Source: Liolophura sinensis (lineage: Eukaryota > Mollusca > Polyplacophora > Chitonida > Chitonidae). From it: a stretch of 64,000 nt of DNA. Positions 11,838 through 23,740 of this stretch are shown here, one piece after another. The translations under genes were made by a program, and so were the position numbers. Below the pieces are notes generated by a model, which saw only the letters and a program-made list of their open reading frames with translations, was not told the origin of the DNA and did not search any database. Location: contig NC_088300.1 in NCBI RefSeq assembly GCF_032854445.1, forward strand, positions 59,802,984 to 59,866,983. Reading direction: 5' to 3'. Numbering within the stretch: the stretch's first letter is position 1; the number at the start of each line of letters is the position of its first letter.

Positions 11838-14800
11838 ATGCACCGGGATGTTAATAATTCTGCCTCGTGTATGATATGCCAATGCTAATATTATTTTCGC
11901 TGCTGGCTTAATAAAGCGGTTACGTATTTACAAATAGCACCCCTTGTATTCTGACCCCGAAGGCACTCAGATCTTGTGTTGCCATTTTTCATGCCATTCA
12001 TACTATATAGTGTTCGACGAAAAAAAAAAACTTAAACATCGATAGATAAAAAGATCTAATTGGATTTTTATCTGTTTACAAAGATCACAACAGCTTTTTA
12101 GGAAAGCTGATGGCTGGATGTACTCGTCGATTTCTGATGGAGTTCTATGTCTCATCGGTTGTTACAATACGAAATAGATGGCACCACAACAGGGTGCAGC
12201 CGGCTACGACCACAGCTGCTTTAGGAACAAAAGCCCTGCATGTTAACATCAGCTTTCAACATCCGCTCTGATGTATTCTACAGAAGTAACAACATCTGTT
12301 ACTTGAGTTAGTGTAAGCTATGCCCATTATGGCTGTCACTCGCCTACTGGCGTATTTACATTGGGCACAAACCTGGTTAAACGTAGAGGGCTACATTATC
12401 AGTAATATGTATACATAGCGTGCTTTGGGTGAGCACCAAAGATTGGTAAGACGGGAAAGGCGTGTTGTTTCGATGCGAGACATTATATTATTATTATAAT
12501 TTCATCTTATTTTTAACATGTATCGGTTCTGATTCAGTGAAATCTAGATACCTATCAAGATAATTTCACTAAAAGTGCGAGTAAAATGCATCTTCTGATT
12601 TTCGCTTTGTCTAAACGTTCTGTGTGAAGTTGACAGAGCCAGTCGTTATGACAACAAACCTTTCCTCTCTCATCATGCCTTCATAACCATCTGCAGGATG
12701 CAAGTAAAGTGTTCTGTCAATACACCGCTTTGTAGAAATAGGAAAGCGTGACGAAGTGCTGTCATCATCGTTAAAGTCTGCTTTGATGAAAAAAGTTGCT
12801 TTTATAGAGGCGTGCTGTAATAAACTCTATCGTGCATTATTTACATGGATTTTTAAAAAAAAGATGCACCTTCAGGTCAGTGGAGGTTTATATGCGATGT
12901 TGATGTTGCAGAACATGGTGGGATGATTTGTTGAGGTACAAAGACGAGGGAGTATACTCTTGCTGCTAATGCGGTTCTGTATACACTTAATGGTTTTAAC
13001 TTTGTTGTTAAATGTTTTCTCCTCTTTGTATTTTCATTAAATAACTGTTAACTGCGAGAGCGTGGCGGACTTGTTCCATCCCCTTTGAGTTAAATGTGTA
13101 CAAAAATGACTAAAGAACATAATTAGACCGACATTTATATATTATATATACTAAATACTGAAGTTACAAGAATCATGGATGGTTGGCAGTGCATGACATG
13201 AAATAAATTTAACTGGTTGCTGTAGAGATCTGAACATCCATGATATTCATGAGGCGGTCCTTTAATTTATTTTGATATAAAGAAACAGAGGTGTTAGTTT
13301 TAAGTATTCATTCTCGAGGGCTTTCGAATGAGTCAACTATAGAGAGAGAGGTTAGCTCTTGTAAATAGAGATTTAATTTTTGTTTTCGTATATGTTAGAC
13401 ATCTTTATGTCCAACACCTACCTTGATTTACTAAACAGTAATTACTGGTCAAAGCCTTGAATTTTCCTTTATAAATATGCATGATTCACAGCCCAATCAG
13501 GTTTCATTTTACAAAGGCAGACAGGCGCCTCATTCACTGACAGGAGTGCAACACCAGTTGAGGAGGAGGAGCTCTCTATATTTCAGTGATAAAACCACAA
13601 GAAAGATGTTCGTATATCAGTCAGATCGAGTTGTATTTTCGTTCACAACGTACAAACCCAAAACCTAAACCAACAACAACGAGAAGAGAGAGAGGGCGCG
13701 TCTGACAAACAACATATTGGCGCAAAATAGTATAACATTCGAAAGTGGCTGTAATGACAACTATGCGATGCGGATGGGATACATTTAGTAGTCTTAGAAG
13801 TGCTAGCGCATAAAATATCTCTTTCACATGGCCAGTGATTGGTTGAAAATCCCCTGGCGGAAGTACGTGGGCGACAATGCCAATGGTTGTCGAAAGAGTA
13901 GGTTTCTGAACACATTCCTATGTACAGTAAGACAAGGGTGATTACGGGTATCAGCCTTCCTCACAGGAAGCTCGGTAAAAGCGGGTATACATCAGATTGC
14001 ATTTTGAAAAAGGTTGGAAAGCTTGCTCGAAGGCTGAATGGACTTTACATAAATTTGTGGACAATTTGGAGACAAATTAAGAGAAGTTGCTGAGTTTTAA
14101 AAATCAATGATTTTTAATTCCTGCAATACGGACTGAGTATATGGACCACTTTTTGGGCGCTTTTGCAAAACGGGGTTAAATGAGTCCTGTCGATATCATT
14201 CAGTTTTTCTTCCTCAATCGGACGGCTAGGCCAGTGTTTTTATGAACCTAATAGACCCTCATCGTTATTCAATTCATTAGATACCTACTCAATATCGCAA
14301 AGGGTTTAATTATTCATGCATATGGGAAATTTCAGACGTGCCAATCAAGTCCACTGTGTAGTGAAAACTATTACACACATTGCGGACTGACTTGAGAAAG
14401 CGATCGAACGCTCCAAAAAGTATCTTTACATCACGTATAAGACAAAGCAACAACTATGCATACTTATTTCTGTCTTTCTTGTCCCCACTCGTTGAGGGAG
14501 TAGAAAGTGCTTGTTTTATCAGACTTTACCTGCCATCGGCCGAGAATGTGGACAGCTTACACATGTTAAGGAAACTACTATTTGATTAGGTACTTGGATA
14601 CTTGGATAATTCATGAACTTTAAAGCTCATTAGCTATCGAGTTGGGTTATTCGGTGGTTTATGGAATGAAAGTAGTATACATAGCTGTATGCGATGTATC
14701 TGACTGGAATAGATGATATATTACCTGGTGGAGTTTTACACAAACCGCGTTGCACCCGTAATATCTTGGCATTTCAAAGTCAGGTATGCAATTTAGATAA

Positions 14801-15157
14801 GGAAGATCTTAAAGAGAGACACGTATACCTACGGAGATATTAGAGATGTTGTTTTTAATTATCGGCCATGTCCCTGAAAAAGATTGTCAGATAACATTAT
14901 AAATCGTATACATGAACGCTCATACATTCTTGATTTATAGAACTGCCGGTACATATAATAGTGGTATCCTTACTTTTAAGTATTTATTTTCGTAAAATGT
15001 CTCGTAGATACTGACGTAGACCACTGATGTCTAATGAATTGCAATTAACATCACTACAGTTTCTTTTGTTGTGTTGTTTTTTGGGGTTTTTTTACGTAAT
15101 TTTTTCTAAAGCCATAATGCAAGGGGACGTGTAATTTACTACGATTTGTGCACTAAC

Positions 15158-15290
15158 ATGAACAGCTAGAGTTAAACCCTGATAGAAGTAAATTGACGAG
15201 AGGCCGTATTTCACCGGTTACGTGTGACTATTTTCCAGCTATCACACTGTCGTCGCTGGTTTGGTTTCATTCTCATTGCTGTACGTCTTT
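15158..15290. repeat. Unnamed dispersed repeat family, copy (orientation B)
   Basis: Reads 'gaggccgtatttcaccggtt...ccagctatcacactgtcgtcgctgg', the reverse orientation of the copy at 6421. It ends only about 90 bases before the K2P exon 2 acceptor. Confidence 0.6.
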
Positions 15291-15377
15291 AATTATATCG
15301 TCCATTTCTCCAGAATTTTCTCAACATGCAGTTGTGTTGCATTTTTTAAATACGTTCTTTTTGTCCTATACTTTCAG

Positions 15378-16297
15378 GTTATGGTAATATCGCGCCATCG
15401 ACTAACTGGGGCAGAGTAGCATGTATCATCTATGCAGCCATAGGGATACCCTTGGCCATGATCGTGTTGGCGGATCTTGGTAGAAGGATAACTAGAGGCT
15501 TGAAGTTCCTATGGGCCTTTGTAAGAAGGTACTATTACACCGGATATTGTCGTCGCGTCAATTTCCCATTGAAAGACTCGAGGTCACAAAGCTACGACAT
15601 CAATACTGACCCGGAAGAAAACCGTGCTGTGGCTAACGGAACGGAAGTTCGTCCCGGTGTGAATATGTATTATGGCTATGAGGTGGACGATCAGTTCAAT
15701 CTGCCCATCACGGTAGCAGTCCTCGTCATCGTCATATATCTCTTGTTTGGAGCAGGGATGTACACTATTTGGGAAGAGTGGAACTACTTAGAAGCCTTCT
15801 ATTTTGTCTTTATATCCCTCAGTACAATCGGATTTGGTGACGTACTCCCAGCGCATCCAAAGTTCTTCCTGCTCTCCTCTGTTTATATTTTCATTGGTCT
15901 CTCTCTCGTTTCCATGGTGATTAATGTTGCAATAGAGTTTTTCTCTCAGACAATTGATAGAGCTAAAGAGCACATCGACCGAGCTAAGGTGATGACATTA
16001 GACAAGGCAAAGGAAAAACTGGATCAAGCTAAGGGAAAAGTCGCTGAAATAAAGAATAAGCTAGAATCGGACTCCATCAGCAGCGCGTCCGAAAACGAAA
16101 CCGGATGTAATGCGCATGGGAAACGTAAGGGAAGCGCGCAGGACACAGTAAACGGATCAGGAAAGAAACAAAAAGACGCGAACAAAGGCTTGACTCGCGT
16201 GGCACAGCTAAAGAAATCGCCCGAACAGGGAAATTCATGGAACAGCTCAACGGGAAGTGTCTCTATGTTAGAGGATCTTACATACGTTGACAGTTAA
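15378..16297 (+). CDS. K2P (TWiK-like) potassium channel, coding exon 2 (final)
   Basis: Residues 145-450, stop TAA at 16295-16297. Seen in order: the end of the P1 filter (Y146, G147, N148); M2 about 156-176; a cytoplasmic M2-M3 loop (177-250) rich in basic residues near M2; M3 about 252-276; P2 with filter TIGFGD (294-299); M4 about 307-333; and a cytoplasmic C-terminus of about 115 aa. The filter pair GYG/GFG is the classic K2P arrangement. After M4 the chain carries four D-x-A-K units at 338, 345, 353 and 360, predicted to form a charged helix, followed by a Ser/Lys-rich low-complexity tail ending YVDS. Invertebrate TWiK-type or TRESK-like channels are the nearest fit by my recall; the exact subfamily is not assigned. 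No regulatory domain beyond the channel core is recognised. Confidence 0.95.
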
Positions 16298-17060
16298 AGT
16301 TACATGAGCTCACTGAAATAGCAAAATAAACTTTTAAACTTTTATTCTAGAATGAGAGACGATGGTAAAGAAGTTTGGATAGGGCATCACAGAGGACACG
16401 AATGATTCTTTATTGTGAAGAAAATGGTTGTGCTTTGTATATACGACTGCAATGTTTCCTATAAAAGATCTCTATTAATAAATCTCTCCGACCGTACTCA
16501 AGAGTTTGACCGTATATACTGGTGTGGCTTCGGAGAAAAGAAGCACAGATGAATAATTTCAGTGTCCGTCAGAACGTATACGTGGACGCCATAGGGGTTG
16601 TTCAGCATAGGCCTACTGTAAACGTCACATTTCCAGGGTTGCTGAATTTTTTAGCCGTTCATGTCATCGTGATTAAAAATGATTGCTGATGACCTGATCA
16701 GTTGAGAATAGCATGGAGCATATCCCATTAAGTGATATTAGAGTGACTCACATAGTGAGTACATTGAGGCAGAAAAGTAACGTATACATGTATATGGACG
16801 ACAGCATCTATGAGTGGGTCAACCCACCGGACATTCATTATTATCATTATTTTGATATGAAAATGAGCATTGATACGTTCTTTGCCAGTTATTTTTATAC
16901 GTTATGTGTATCACGACATGGTTGTTAGCTTGTATGTTTTGTTTAATAAGCGTGTTATATAAGTGTACATGTATTAATTGTCTTCTTTAGAAATATCGCT
17001 ATGAGACGACAATATACTGCCGAAGTCAATGAATTAGTGCTTAATAAACAGGTTATCTTT
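16298..17060 (+). other. K2P channel 3' UTR with candidate poly(A) signals
   Basis: AATAAA hexamers occur at 16325-16330, 16477-16482 and 17043-17048 downstream of the stop. The first is only 28 bases from the stop, so the second or third is the more likely main signal. The true 3' end cannot be fixed from sequence alone. Confidence 0.5.
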
Positions 17061-18246
17061 CGTGCTTTGAATCTCAGAGCATTCGGAATAAAGTGGATTG
17101 CCATTAATAGTTTTTGTTAATATCAGGTTTCGCAAGCGATTGTTCCACTGCACTCTGACACATGCACACACCACTAGATTAAAGCTAAGAATTTACAGAG
17201 TTGACTTTATGTATGTATGTAGTCTAAGTTTGACAAAGTGAAGTGCTTTGATAAAGGTTAGGGAAACATATTGTATGCATTTTCTAATAAGCTAAGTGGC
17301 AAAAGTATAACAGTATCAGAGGCTAACACCTTTTATTAGATTAAACATTATTCAGCACTCAGTCCTTCAAGATTTTAGCTTGTGTACATTCAGTTTGTTT
17401 CAAGAAATCTTTTTTTTCTATGGAAGCACTGACACTGATCAAATTTTGCTTTAAATATCTCATGTTAGAAATTATGTGTCTAAGATTTTACCTTTCAATG
17501 TAAAGCAAAAGGAGTAGGTGGTTGAAAGATTGTGTTTTCACAAAAGCTGTGATAGTTACGTGTACTTAAGGTACTTAACTACCAAAGAAACGTGATGTAT
17601 TTGCTAGGATACTTATGTGCACTTAACAGCAAGGCCCACGAAGCGATCTTAGACTTATGTGGATATTTCAATCATTGAACTGCCATTTTCCTTTTTGGTT
17701 AATTTAGCTGAAATTTGTTTTATAATAACTTACTCAGAATTTACTTTGTCAAGCCATATTTTGACCTTGTTACGTAGGAAATAGCAATTTTAAAGTCAAC
17801 TGAAGTTTTCAGTCCAAGATCGCGGGGCCAGTGCAAAAAAATCGTATGTTCCTCATACATTGGTTCGATCAGTTAATTTTTATGTGTTCAAAGATCTGTC
17901 CTGCAATCTGCTTATAATCCAAACAAATCTGTCTCTGGGTAATACGCTATACACACAACATAATTCGTTTTGGAAGCACTGTTATCTTTCCTATGTGGGT
18001 GAAATTTGTCTGATTCAGCTGTCAATCTTTACTGAAGATCACGTAATCAAAGTTAAGTCATTATGAAGTTGAGTAGTGTAAACTTTGCTTTACATAATAT
18101 AACACTGATTTGTTAACCACAACTGACACAGACACCACTAAAACATGCTGCAAGCAACGGGAGGGACCAGTCAGGGGAAAAGATAATAATTCATGTGTAG
18201 TGAACGCTGCAGCGTAGACCCACCAGTTTCTAGTGCAGGAATCGAT

Positions 18247-18274
18247 TCTCTCTCTCTCTCTCTCTCTCTCTCTC
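18247..18274. repeat. (TC)14 microsatellite
   Basis: A perfect TC dinucleotide tract, about 14 units. Confidence 0.95.
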
Positions 18275-18789
18275 ACGAGATCACGTTTTAGTGTCTGTCA
18301 CATGACGTACTTTAATTATTTTTCTTGTATTTTCTGTTATTTTGAATGTTTGTCATTGAGATATCGCCATGTGCTTTGCCTTATTACTTTGATATTAAAC
18401 ACGTCTCAAAAAGTTTACATTCCTCTTGTGTTGCTTTTGCTAATATTGCTCGTAATCCTCGTTAGTTGAGTGAATGACTATGTGGGTGTTTTCAGCCGCC
18501 GTCTTCTCTCAGCACGAATTCCAGTGGCTGAAAATTCCTTTCTTATGTGGTTTACCTCAGACATTCTCAAGTTTCCTTCACCTTCACACGCATGTGCTCA
18601 AAAATGTAGAGTAGCAAGTCGGCAAACCTGTTACCTGAGCCAAGAAGTTTTCCAGTGATGCAAGATAACATTGTTAGTGGTAAGGGCGACAACTCAGGGC
18701 CAGTAAATGGCCCCACATCTCTCTGCACGACACCTTTCAAATTTCTAAGCACGAAGGGGATAATGCAACGACTGGTTATATCAATATAA

Positions 18790-18947
18790 TGGCCCGGGCA
18801 GAGCGGCGTACCTGCCTTCGGTAAGATAAAAGAGCGGTGGAAATCCGTCTTGCAACAAGGAGGAACATCACATACACTCTAAGGATTCCTTCGTCGTCAT
18901 ATGACTGAAAAATTGTTGAGTATTAAACCCCAAGCACTCACTCACTT
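18790..18947 (+). mobile_element. Second SINE-like family (tail 'taaaccccaagcactcactca')
   Basis: The body 'gggcagagcggcgtacctgc', 'aaatccgtcttgcaacaagg', 'aaggattccttcgtcg' ends in 'taaaccccaagcactcactc'. I recognise this tail from mollusc-type interspersed repeats. A short reverse-oriented tail fragment (gagtgagtgagtgaat) lies near 38170-38186. Family naming is from memory. Confidence 0.5.
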
Positions 18948-20398
18948 AAATTTCGAACGTCACTCATGCAAGATTTCACGATTGGTACGAATGTCGGTTA
19001 CGGTGCCTAAATTCTGAATGGATGATTGTTAAATTTTGTTCACTAAATGTGGTAAGGCAATTTAAATTAGACTAGATATCATCCCTCACAATATCTTCCC
19101 AGTTTGCTTAAACTCACTTCACGAACAGACTATCGTATATCCTCCCTCTACTACTCGGCAAAAATTAAAATGAAAACTTAAAAATATTATATTCTCCTCG
19201 TGAGATTCAAACACCTGCAAATGGCGAAAGTTTTATTGATAATGAATCATCATGACAGCTGCCATTTTGCTGTGTTCTGAAGAAGTTCTACTTGATAGGA
19301 AGGGTTAGTACGCTCAGCACGCAAACACGCAAGGCAATTAGTTCCTGAGGTATTTTAGCAGGATCCATCACCTGTTGGTTGGTTTCTGGCGATTAAGTAT
19401 ATTTCTTTCGCAGCCGCCAGCATCTGTCCACGTAATTTCAAATTCTTGACATACATGTAGTTAAGAAGGCTTTTATTCGTCGAGCAGACGAATTCCCCTA
19501 TTTTTCAAATATGCCAGTCAACTGTCAAACAACATCGATTTACAGCAATAGACAAATGTGCCGAACACTTTCAGGACTATCCATCCTTGTCAGTTGAAGA
19601 GTTCTTCTACTACAGTTCCTGTTTCTCTTGCACGCAACAAACGTTGGATATTCAGTCCTGTAGGCATGTAATGTAGGAATACAGCTGCTTGTATGTCTAT
19701 ATTCTCCTGGCCGTATAAACAACCAGTCAGTTTGTCCGACATAGATCACAGGCTAACCGGTTCAGATGAGTGGAATGTTTCTATAAACGACAAAACATGG
19801 GCTATTGGTCAACCCACTTAACGGTAATTTCTATTTACATCACAAATTGAATTCTTGCAAGACTATTTTTCCAAATTTTTCCAAACATGCATGCCGACAT
19901 GCATATATTATTCGCAATCAGACGCCTATATCTCCTACACTTGACGGGTTCAAATAAATTTGATGTAGAGAGCTGAGTTTTGTGCTTATCTCGATTTCAT
20001 TTATAGAGAATCCAGTACCAACATTTAAGGGCGGTCAAGCTTATAACAAGTATGACCGCGCCTGTGGTAATGAAAGTTTAGTAGCTAACAATAGCTTGCC
20101 TTAATTATAAGCAAGAAGCTGCCTGAATGAAGTGGTAATAGTTAAATGAAAGCTACCCTACGTGTTCCGTCCACGTTCAAGATCTACAGTGGTTGGAGAG
20201 CGTGTGTGCTGCATCTAGAGGAGAAGTCGATGTTGCAGCTTCTACAGGTTGTGTTAAAATTTTATTTCATTACTTATTTATCTATTTGTAAAAGAGCAAA
20301 AGAACACCACACATAAATTAAAACTTGGCCAATGACCTTTACTTATGTTAAAAATATTGAGGATACCGAGGTGTTTGTTATTTCTCTAACCTGGACAA

Positions 20399-21388
20399 GT
20401 GAACCCTGGGACACAGTGATCCACTGATTCAGATAGTGTAGCAACCATCGCCAATCAAGTAGCCACACCAGAGAAATGCTCGGCCGTCATCAGTCCGGTA
20501 GTGAATCCTGGGACACAGTGATCCACTGATTCAGATAGTGTAGCAACCATCGCCAATCAAGTAGCCACACCAGAGAAATGCTCGGCCGTCCTCAATCCGG
20601 TAGTGAATCCTGGGACACAGTGATCCAATGATTCAGATAGTGTAGCAACCATCGCCAATCAAGTAGCCACACCAGAGAAATGCTCGGCCGTCATCAATCC
20701 GGTAGTGAATCCTGGGACACAGTGATCCACTGATTCAGATAGTGTAGCAACCATCGCCAATCAAGTAGCCACACCAGAGAAATGCTCGGCCGTCATCAGT
20801 CCGGTAGTGAATCCTGGGACACAGTGATCCACTGATTCAGATTTTTTTTTTGATTGGTGTTTTACGCCGTACTCAAGAATATTTCACTTATACGACGGCG
20901 GCCAGCATTCTGATTCAGATAGTGTAGCAACTATCCCAATCAAGTAGCCACACCAAATAAATGCTCCACTATCATCAGTCCGATAGTGAACCCTGGGACA
21001 CAGTGATCCACTGATTCAGATTGTGTAGCAACTATCCCAATCAAGTAGCCACACCAGATTAATGCTCCTCCATCATCAATCCGGTAGTGAATCCTGGGAC
21101 ACAGTGATCCACTGATTCAGATTGTGTAGCAACTATCCCAATCAAGTAGCCACACCAGATTAATGCTCCTCCATCATCAATCCGGTAGTGAATCCTGGGA
21201 CACAGTGATCCACTGATTCAGATTGTGTGGCAACTATCCCAATCAAGTAGCTACACCAAATAAATGCTTCTCCATCATCAATCCGGTAGTGAATCCTAAG
21301 ACACAGTAGTCCACGAACTCAAAATGTGTTGACCACCCTCAATCAAGTCGCTACACAACTAACTGTTCGACCATCATCAGTCAGGTCG
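20399..21388. repeat. 102/101-bp tandem satellite, about nine units
   Basis: Units begin 'gtgaatcctgggacacagtg' at 20399, 20501, 20603, 20705, 20807, 20986, 21087, 21188 and 21289 (last one degenerate). The first four are 102 bp and nearly identical ('accatcgccaatc'; 'gagaaatgctcgg'). Units from 20986 on are 101 bp with 'actatcccaatc' and different 3' parts. Unit five is interrupted by a SINE fragment, and the left/right unit types switch at that insertion. Weak traces continue to about 21480. No open frame crosses the units. Confidence 0.95.
20843..20909 (-). mobile_element. Tail-only SINE insertion (67 bp) inside satellite unit five
   Basis: On the minus strand this is the final ~58 bases of the tRNA-derived SINE followed by a poly(A) tail (nine T on the plus strand). 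It is flanked by identical 11-bp duplications ctgattcagat at 20832-20842 and 20910-20920. Because the satellite supplies the unoccupied site many times over, the insertion is unambiguous. Confidence 0.92.
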
Positions 21389-21936
21389 AAGATACAAAAA
21401 TGTTTATGGCCGACCGTCATCAATCAGGTTGTCAGTTAAAAATGTCAGTTATCAACAAGAATCAATCCGGCCGTACATTTAACATCGAGATCAATTCTGC
21501 TCAATAGGTCGGAATTTAGAAATGCAATACTGATCAATCCTTCCCGAGGAACAACTACTTATGCCCGATATTGTATATGCAATACCCTGTAGCGACTTCT
21601 GCCAAACAGAACACGATTCATCCCATGCCGCCACACAAACAGGAGAAATCCTCCATGTGGCGTGTAAGTCGCTACGGGTTTCTTGGCCAAGTTCAATCCT
21701 TTATGTTAAGTATTTTGGGTATAGCTTCGGAAATACGAGAAAAAGCAAGTAATGCTAAGTGAAAATAAGAACAACCACACAACCATATAATATAAAATAA
21801 TTCCATGCCAGTTCCATGAAAATATTAAACTAACTTGTAACAATTAGATATTAACTCCATTTAGAGTGAAACATTTCTGTAACAAGTCACAAGGGAGACC
21901 AAGCAGGATCAGCATTTTAATGTACAACAAGGCAAT
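21389..21936. other. Degraded satellite edge and unassigned sequence
   Basis: Remnant satellite words ('catcaatcaggt', 'aatcaatccggcc') fade out by about 21480. The rest shows no gene. Confidence 0.4.
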
Positions 21937-22436
21937 CTAGGAGGGATGATTGGTTGCATTCGCATTCACATTCAAAGTTTCTATCCCTCCTTGAAGTGTA
22001 TTTAAAAATATATTTTTACCCAACGGGGACAAATGCACTCCATCCCGGTCAAAAAGAGTTGGCTGGCTGTTAGTTATATCCGGGTAGTTAATCGCAGCAC
22101 CGACTAACCTCATGATGTGTGTAGCTAAACAGCTAATTAAACGTAATAAACTTGCCTGCATGGCGCTGGTGTTTTGGCTATAGCGCCAGCTGATCTTGGG
22201 TAGCAAATGTGACCACACTATCAAGCGATTTGGAAAAATTAATGTCAAATACAACATGTCAAGTTTCAGTTGTTTACGCATGTCTCCCAATTTTGAGAGG
22301 CCTAAACCATTGGCACCACAGTTCACGACCAAAATGGAAGAATCCTCCTCAAAGTTACGAAGGTGATTAGTGGTGTTTCTAAGTTGTGAGGCACACATAA
22401 CTGACTTGCCCTTCCACCAAACTGTCACATCCAAGC
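21937..22436 (-). pseudogene. SGNH-hydrolase-like domain of a YR retrotransposon, degraded (3' part)
   Basis: About 165 codons on the minus strand with SGNH-like blocks: 'VNCGANGLG' (the usual GxND block with D replaced by G), a middle part 'LPKISWRYS', and near the end 'DRDGVHLSPLGKNIF' supplying the D-x-x-H block. Ngaro-type tyrosine-recombinase retrotransposons are known to carry such a hydrolase-like frame. The N-terminal part continues in another frame at 22438-22600, so the gene is frameshifted. It directly follows the recombinase remains on the same strand. Confidence 0.7.
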
Positions 22437-22437
22437 G

Positions 22438-22600
22438 CTATAAACCTAGATTGAGCATGTACGAATGTGTGTCTTACAATTGACGATCCATCCACACAAA
22501 CAAGGACGGGATCACCTGACAAATGAAACTGTAAAGTACTTGACACAAAAATCATGAAGCTGTTTTGTGAATGGATCTCCCAAATGACTCGCTGGACCAC
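22438..22600 (-). pseudogene. SGNH-hydrolase-like domain, degraded (5' part)
   Basis: The minus-strand frame carries 'VLVCVDGSSIVRHTF', the first SGNH block (G-x-S), then loses frame near 22437, where the sequence resumes in the neighbouring frame as 'LDVTVWWKGKS'. The break argues that the hydrolase is no longer made. Confidence 0.6.
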
Positions 22601-23080
22601 ATACCCATTTGCTTGATTTCTTCATCTAACCAACCATTTATCAAAGATCTTACTGTTGCTGCCCAATTCTAAATGAATGAGGCTTTTTTACCCTAGAATC
22701 CCACACTTAGAAGCGAACCACTTTGTTTGGAACCGAAGAAAACTAGAATCGAGTCAATGTCTTATCTCCTTAACGACAGTAAAGGGAACCTGGAATTTTT
22801 AGTTTTATGGCCAAGACTGCTTTTAATAGGGACACGGGGCAAGTGTTGTCTGCTACAGGCTTTACCAAAATTCATGCACCTTTCCCATACTGATCAGTTT
22901 TGGAGAAGGGTAGATATATATTAACACTGTCGTTTGCAGCCATGTGAGAATTCTGTATTACTAAAGTTCTACTAATGTCGTTTCCGTGTGATACTGCTAA
23001 TTCACTCACTATTAAGAAAGCAGGGAAAGCCAGTGAAATGCAGACGCAAATACAGTGGCTTCGTACTGAGAAGAGCATAC
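22590..23080 (-). pseudogene. Tyrosine recombinase of a DIRS/Ngaro-like element, frameshifted relic
   Basis: On the minus strand 'AFPAFLIVSELAVSHGND' and 'LPFSKTDQYGKG' (about 22870-23080) match the recombinase core layout. Further on, 'HSFRIG' (22679 down to 22662), with the catalytic H-x-x-R, is followed one base out of frame by 'AATVRSLINGWLDEEIKQMG' and then 'WSSESFGRSIH'. Where related enzymes have their nucleophile Tyr before I, this copy appears to have Ser. Frameshifts, stops and the likely lost nucleophile mark it as dead. Confidence 0.65.
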
Positions 23081-23325
23081 TTGTGAGACGGCCGACATTA
23101 GTTGCGAAAGCATAGCATCAGTGATAGGTTGCCTTTTATCTGGAGAGTTGTTTGACTGTGAAAACTTATACCTACCATGTAACGCTTAGCTGTGGCATAT
23201 TTAACTCGATTTATTGCCAGGCACCCTATGAACTACATGAGGTGTCAAAATGCCACTGCCCAGGTACATGCCCCGTTCTAAATTTATTAAACTTATTCAA
23301 GACTGTCAGGTAACTTTGACTTGTA

Positions 23326-23610
23326 TTAGGTACCACTGATGAATTGATGAGATGTTTTATGTTGATGAGAAAGACTGTCGGGAATACCATTATTAAGACC
23401 TACAACGTGACTTGCTTGAAACTGAAAGTTGTGCTGCACGGTGAACAGTACCGATTTTCTGACAAGGAACATCACACGCCTAAATTTGGATATCTTTTTT
23501 TGTTTAGAATTTGGCAGAAGGCTTGGTTGTCTACCCACAAAATCAGATTTTTTCCGTTTCAATAAGTCACTCCATGTATATAAGTCCAGCAATCGGACCG
23601 ATGCGTCAAT
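23326..23610 (-). pseudogene. RNase H end of the retrotransposon polyprotein, frameshifted
   Basis: Minus-strand pieces in two frames: a D-A-S motif at 23599-23607; 'WVDNQAFCQILNK' (VDNQA at 23520-23534) in one frame; then 'VMFLVRKSVLFTVQHNFQF' and 'GLNNGIPDSLS' in the other. These match the RNase H end of DIRS-type elements (DAS, DN-x-A, xHI.G..N.x.D.LS). The order RNase H, recombinase, hydrolase on one strand supports a single element. The reverse transcriptase itself was not found upstream. Confidence 0.65.
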
Positions 23611-23654
23611 GTTGAATACATGGTCAAATACATTTTAAGTACATGGCCATTTTT

Positions 23655-23740
23655 GGTCGTTTTCTCAGCGGTTGCGTGTGGCCATTTGCCCATTATCACA
23701 CTGTTGCCGCTGCCCTAGGTTTAGTCTCTATGTTGTAAGA
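23655..23740. repeat. Unnamed dispersed repeat family, diverged copy (orientation B)
   Basis: Contains 'gcggttgcgtgtggccatttgccc' diverging words followed by 'attatcacactgttgccgct' (23694 on), in the family's usual order. Confidence 0.45.

Larger units (their letters stand above)
2175..15377 (+). other. K2P channel intron (13,203 bp)
   Basis: The donor is gtaagt at 2175 and the acceptor is a pyrimidine-rich tract ending in ttcag at 15377. It is a phase-1 intron: joining the G at 2174 to GT at 15378 restores Gly and gives T-S-I-G-Y-G-N across the filter, so no further exon is needed. To my knowledge an intron in the P1 GYG codon is a widely shared K2P gene feature. Apart from the repeats listed separately (MITE-like element, two SINE copies, two unnamed-family copies, a TA tract and G runs) I see no coding sequence. 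A symmetrical RFX-type X-box lies at 5850-5863. Confidence 0.9.
17061..20398. other. Intergenic sequence
   Basis: No gene found. It holds a (TC)n tract at 18247-18274 and a SINE-like element at 18790-18947; otherwise AT-rich unique sequence. Confidence 0.5.

Noticed and set aside
20399-21388. Regular repeats as a possible CRISPR array
   Set aside because: The units are directly head-to-tail with no unique spacers, and the genome is clearly eukaryotic; it is a satellite.
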